Source: Conidiobolus incongruus B7586
Taxonomy: Eukaryota > Entomophthoromycota > Entomophthoromycetes > Entomophthorales > Conidiobolaceae
DNA: 11,918 bases
Reading direction: 5' to 3'
NCBI GenBank assembly: GCA_000697335.1
Contig: JNEM01010307.1
Location: forward strand, 1-11,918
In this document: positions 9,820 to 11,918 of the stretch, piece after piece
Numbering within the stretch: position 1 is the first letter of the stretch
Layout of the letters: the number at the start of each line of letters is the position of its first letter
Program-made: the position numbers and the translations under genes
Notes under the pieces: model-generated
Databases searched by the model: none
Told to the model about the DNA's origin: nothing
Seen by the model: only the letters and a program-made list of their open reading frames with translations

Positions 9820-10830
9820 AAAAATCCAGCAAATATTAACTCAATGATTATTAATGAAGGAAATAAAGAATTTATTAAACTACTTTAAGAAACACTGTTA
9901 AATAATAATTTTTTTATTTTAGTTAAAGAAAAACTCTTTAAATTATTAGAAAACTAATTAAAATATGTCAAAAGATTTAAAATTATCAATAACTTACTAT
10001 ATTATAATGATTGTTTATATATTCCTAACATTCTTAAGATTTAACAAACAATATTTTATGAATGTTATAACTTATTTGTTAGAGAACATCAAAACTAGTT
10101 AAAGACTGCTGAGAGAATTAAAATAAAGTATTACTAACCTTCCCTAATTAAATTAGTTTAGAAATACACTAATACCTGTGATATATGCTAAAGAACTAAA
10201 TATAATACTTAACTAAAATATAGTAAATTTATTCCCTTACAAGTCTCTAATGTAATTTAACAATAAATCCAGCTTAATTTTATAGAAATCCCTAAATCAA
10301 CAAATGGTTATAATAACTTACTAATAGTAATTGATTCATTTTCCAAATATGTTTATTTTATTCTTTATTTTAATACTTCTATAGTTAAAGATGTTATACA
10401 ATTGTTATTCTCTAATATTTTTACCTACTATAGAATTCCACAAATTATTGTATCTGATAGAGATCTATAATTTAACTCTTGATTCTAGAAGTCACTATCC
10501 TCTTCCTTTAAAATTAACCTAGCTATGTCTATTACCAATTATCATTAAACCAATAGACTCACTAAAAAAACTATTAAAACCTTAAAGCAAATGATTAAAG
10601 CTTATATTAACACTAATTAGTTAAATTAAGATGTTTATATCTACTAACTCTAATATTTATTCAACACTTTTATCAATAAATTAACAAGTTTTAGCTTTTA
10701 TTTTATCAATTATAATAAATATCCTAACTTAATAATTACTCTAAAACTTCAAATTAACTTACTTTTAAATATTGTTGAATTTTAATCTAATATCAAACAT
10801 ATCAATTCCCTTGTTAAATTTAACTTAGAA
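9820..10830 (+). pseudogene. pol: Integrase relic (HHCC and DDE core), copy B
   Basis: The HHCC zinc-finger region carries REH near 10081-10089 and CDIC at 10177-10188. The DDE core carries the first aspartate region near 10270-10290, VIDSFSKYVYFI (about 10327-10362) and SDRD at 10453-10464. It ends with the NYH...KTIKTLKQMIKAY segment (about 10537-10602) that holds the catalytic glutamate region. Integrase inserts the cDNA into the host chromosome. After the core, a region with HISKIKLYFED (about 11071-11103) corresponds to the HVSxL(K)-like tail (GPY/F-type end) that precedes the chromodomain in chromoviruses. It is broken by stops. Confidence 0.9.
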
Positions 10831-11159
10831 GAAAATTAAAAGATTATAGAATAATAATACTTAAAGCTATCTAGAAACCCTCTTAAATATAAAACTAGTA
10901 TGTTTGTATACTTAGAACAATTTACCCTTAAACCTACCCTATTTAAATCTAGCTTAAATCCCAAATATTTACTATTATATTATAGTCCTTATAAAATTTA
11001 ATCTATTGATTCAAATTTTAAAAATATTACCTTGGAATTATTTTTAACTTTGAGGATCAACCTTACCTTTCACATATCTAAAATTAAACTATACTTTGAA
11101 GATTTTAATACTTTTCCTAATTAATTAAAAACCTCAAAACTAGATCCAATTATTAATTA

Positions 11160-11300
11160 AGATAGAAAAAAAAATACTATGTTGATTTTATAATTAAGTC
11201 TAAATCTGTTAGGAATAAACTTTATTTTTATATAAAATAGATGGGTTATCTTATTAAAAAAGCTACATAGGAACCTCTAGAAAATATTAAAAATACCTTA
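11160..11300 (+). pseudogene. Chromodomain relic, copy B
   Basis: This is the same domain as at 5846-5985, clearest in its second half: NKLYFYIK, MGYLIKKAT and EPLENIKN-like segments (about 11214-11295). These match the chromodomain pattern in which a tryptophan-rich strand is followed by x-x-x-T-W-E-P-x-x-N-L. The frame appears to run on across the polypurine tract to the first bases of the 3' LTR, so Pol probably ended just inside the LTR. The domain places the element in the chromovirus branch of Ty3/Gypsy. It is broken. Confidence 0.84.
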
Positions 11301-11357
11301 GCTTATTATACCTATTTGTAAAAAATTAAGGAGTGTGTCTTTTTTAAGAAATTTACT

Positions 11358-11364
11358 AAAGGAG
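11358..11364 (+). other. Polypurine tract, copy B
   Basis: The run AAAGGAG directly precedes LTR 3, at the same place as AAGGGAG in copy A. Agreement between the two supports the LTR left edge used here. Confidence 0.7.
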
Positions 11365-11764
11365 TATTAAGAGACTAGTTCTTTAAATTCTTATATATAC
11401 TTTTATATAATCTAATTAACTATAAATTATATGATTAATTTATACTTATATAGTTAAATTAATTGTATAAATAGTATTAAATTATCTAATAAACTAGGTT
11501 CTTCTTTTTTCCTCTCAATTCTTACTATTTTTTACTTTTACACTATTTCTAAGATTAAAACTATATTCTGTTGATATTGTAGGATATTGGCACTACCTAA
11601 TATAAATCTTAATATATCAGTGACTCATCCTAGTTTAAAGCTTAATTAAACTTTGTTTATACTTGCACACTACAGCTACATTATATTCCCACATTCTACA
11701 CCACACTACTTTTATATTAAGTTTTCCTCTGCACTATATTATTTTAACTACCATTATACTTACA
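11365..11764 (+). repeat. LTR 3 (3' LTR of copy B)
   Basis: This 400-bp LTR follows the purine run that ends at 11364. Similarity to the other LTRs stops at ...ACTTACA (11764). That sets the LTR's right edge, because internal sequence continues after the same point in LTRs 1 and 2 while unrelated A+T flank follows here. It keeps the CA terminus expected of an LTR and, like LTR 1, the sequence AAGAGACTAG near its start. Confidence 0.92.
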
Positions 11765-11918
11765 ATTATAAATAAATTTAATAAGAAATATAATTATAAA
11801 TTAATCAAAATATATATATTATTATTTTAGATGATATAATATAAGCTATAATAATATATAAGAATATTAACTAATATTAATAATAATTAAATATTTTATA
11901 ATAAAAAATATTATTTAA
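11765..11918. other. A+T-rich 3' flank without gene
   Basis: This is nearly pure A+T with a handful of G and C and no reading frame or RNA gene. It begins with ATTAT, which may be the right half of a decayed target-site duplication with AATAT at 735-739. No similarity to the 5' flank beyond general A+T richness was noticed. Confidence 0.6.

Larger units (their letters stand above)
6051..11764 (+). mobile_element. Ty3/Gypsy chromovirus relic, copy B
   Basis: This is the second copy of the same family, in the same orientation and colinear with copy A from end to end. Its 5' LTR (6051-6446) is shared with copy A and its 3' LTR lies at 11365-11764. All expected parts can be recognised: primer-binding site, Gag with zinc knuckle, protease, RT, RNase H, integrase, chromodomain and polypurine tract. 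It is broken, with many dozens of in-frame stops and probably a few frame changes. It nevertheless retains more of the ancestral C and G than copy A, so the family is best identified from this copy. The bases just outside the array are AATAT (735-739) on the left and ATTAT (11765-11769) on the right. This 4-of-5 match could be the decayed 5-bp target-site duplication of the whole array. Confidence 0.93.

Noticed and set aside
740-11764. Ty1/Copia element or LINE
   Set aside because: The integrase lies after RT and RNase H, a chromodomain follows it, and clear LTRs, a primer-binding site and a polypurine tract are present.
740-11764. CRISPR or satellite-like array, suggested by the repeated blocks
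   Set aside because: The repeat unit is about 5.3 kb with LTR and pol structure. No short regularly spaced repeats were seen.
1-11918. Mitochondrial or plastid DNA, suggested by the extreme A+T content
   Set aside because: Two tandem nuclear-type Gypsy chromoviruses with RIP-like transitions fill the window, and no organelle gene, rRNA or tRNA could be recognised.
1-11918. A novel, still functional gene system
   Set aside because: Every reading frame is densely interrupted, and all recognisable coding similarity belongs to the two dead retroelement copies.

Overview
This window is almost entirely a dead LTR retrotransposon array in an extremely A+T-rich region (about four bases in five are A or T by eye). 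Two colinear, same-orientation copies of one Ty3/Gypsy element of the chromovirus type lie head to tail. They share a central LTR, giving LTR (740-1137), internal region A (1138-6050), LTR (6051-6446), internal region B (6447-11364), LTR (11365-11764). The two internal regions are almost the same length (about 4913 and 4918 bases). They carry, in order on the + strand, relics of Gag with a zinc knuckle, aspartic protease, reverse transcriptase, RNase H, integrase (HHCC and DDE parts) and a C-terminal chromodomain. Both copies are fossils: each has many dozens of in-frame stops and a few frame changes, and neither can encode a complete protein.

The organism is most likely a filamentous fungus, probably an ascomycete. 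The reasons are a chromodomain-bearing Gypsy element of fungal type, an A+T-rich isochore-like setting, and decay that is almost wholly C-to-T and G-to-A. That pattern is what repeat-induced point mutation (RIP) or methylation-linked deamination leaves behind. I found no CG dinucleotide anywhere in the window by eye. The host species cannot be named from this sequence.

Layout: 1-739 is A+T-rich flank with no recognisable gene. Its middle part (about 181-540) is slightly richer in G, has an opposite strand skew to the retroelement, and holds an imperfect inverted repeat. 740-11764 is the retroelement array. 11765-11918 is nearly pure A+T flank. I see no functional host gene, tRNA, rRNA or CRISPR array. 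The single open stretch longer than about 60 codons (7704-7898) is the protease part of copy B that happens to have stayed open, not an independent gene.

The points most worth a second look are the tandem shared-LTR arrangement, the complete absence of CpG while CpA and TpG persist, the strong excess of C over G on the element's sense strand, and the still recognisable chromodomain.
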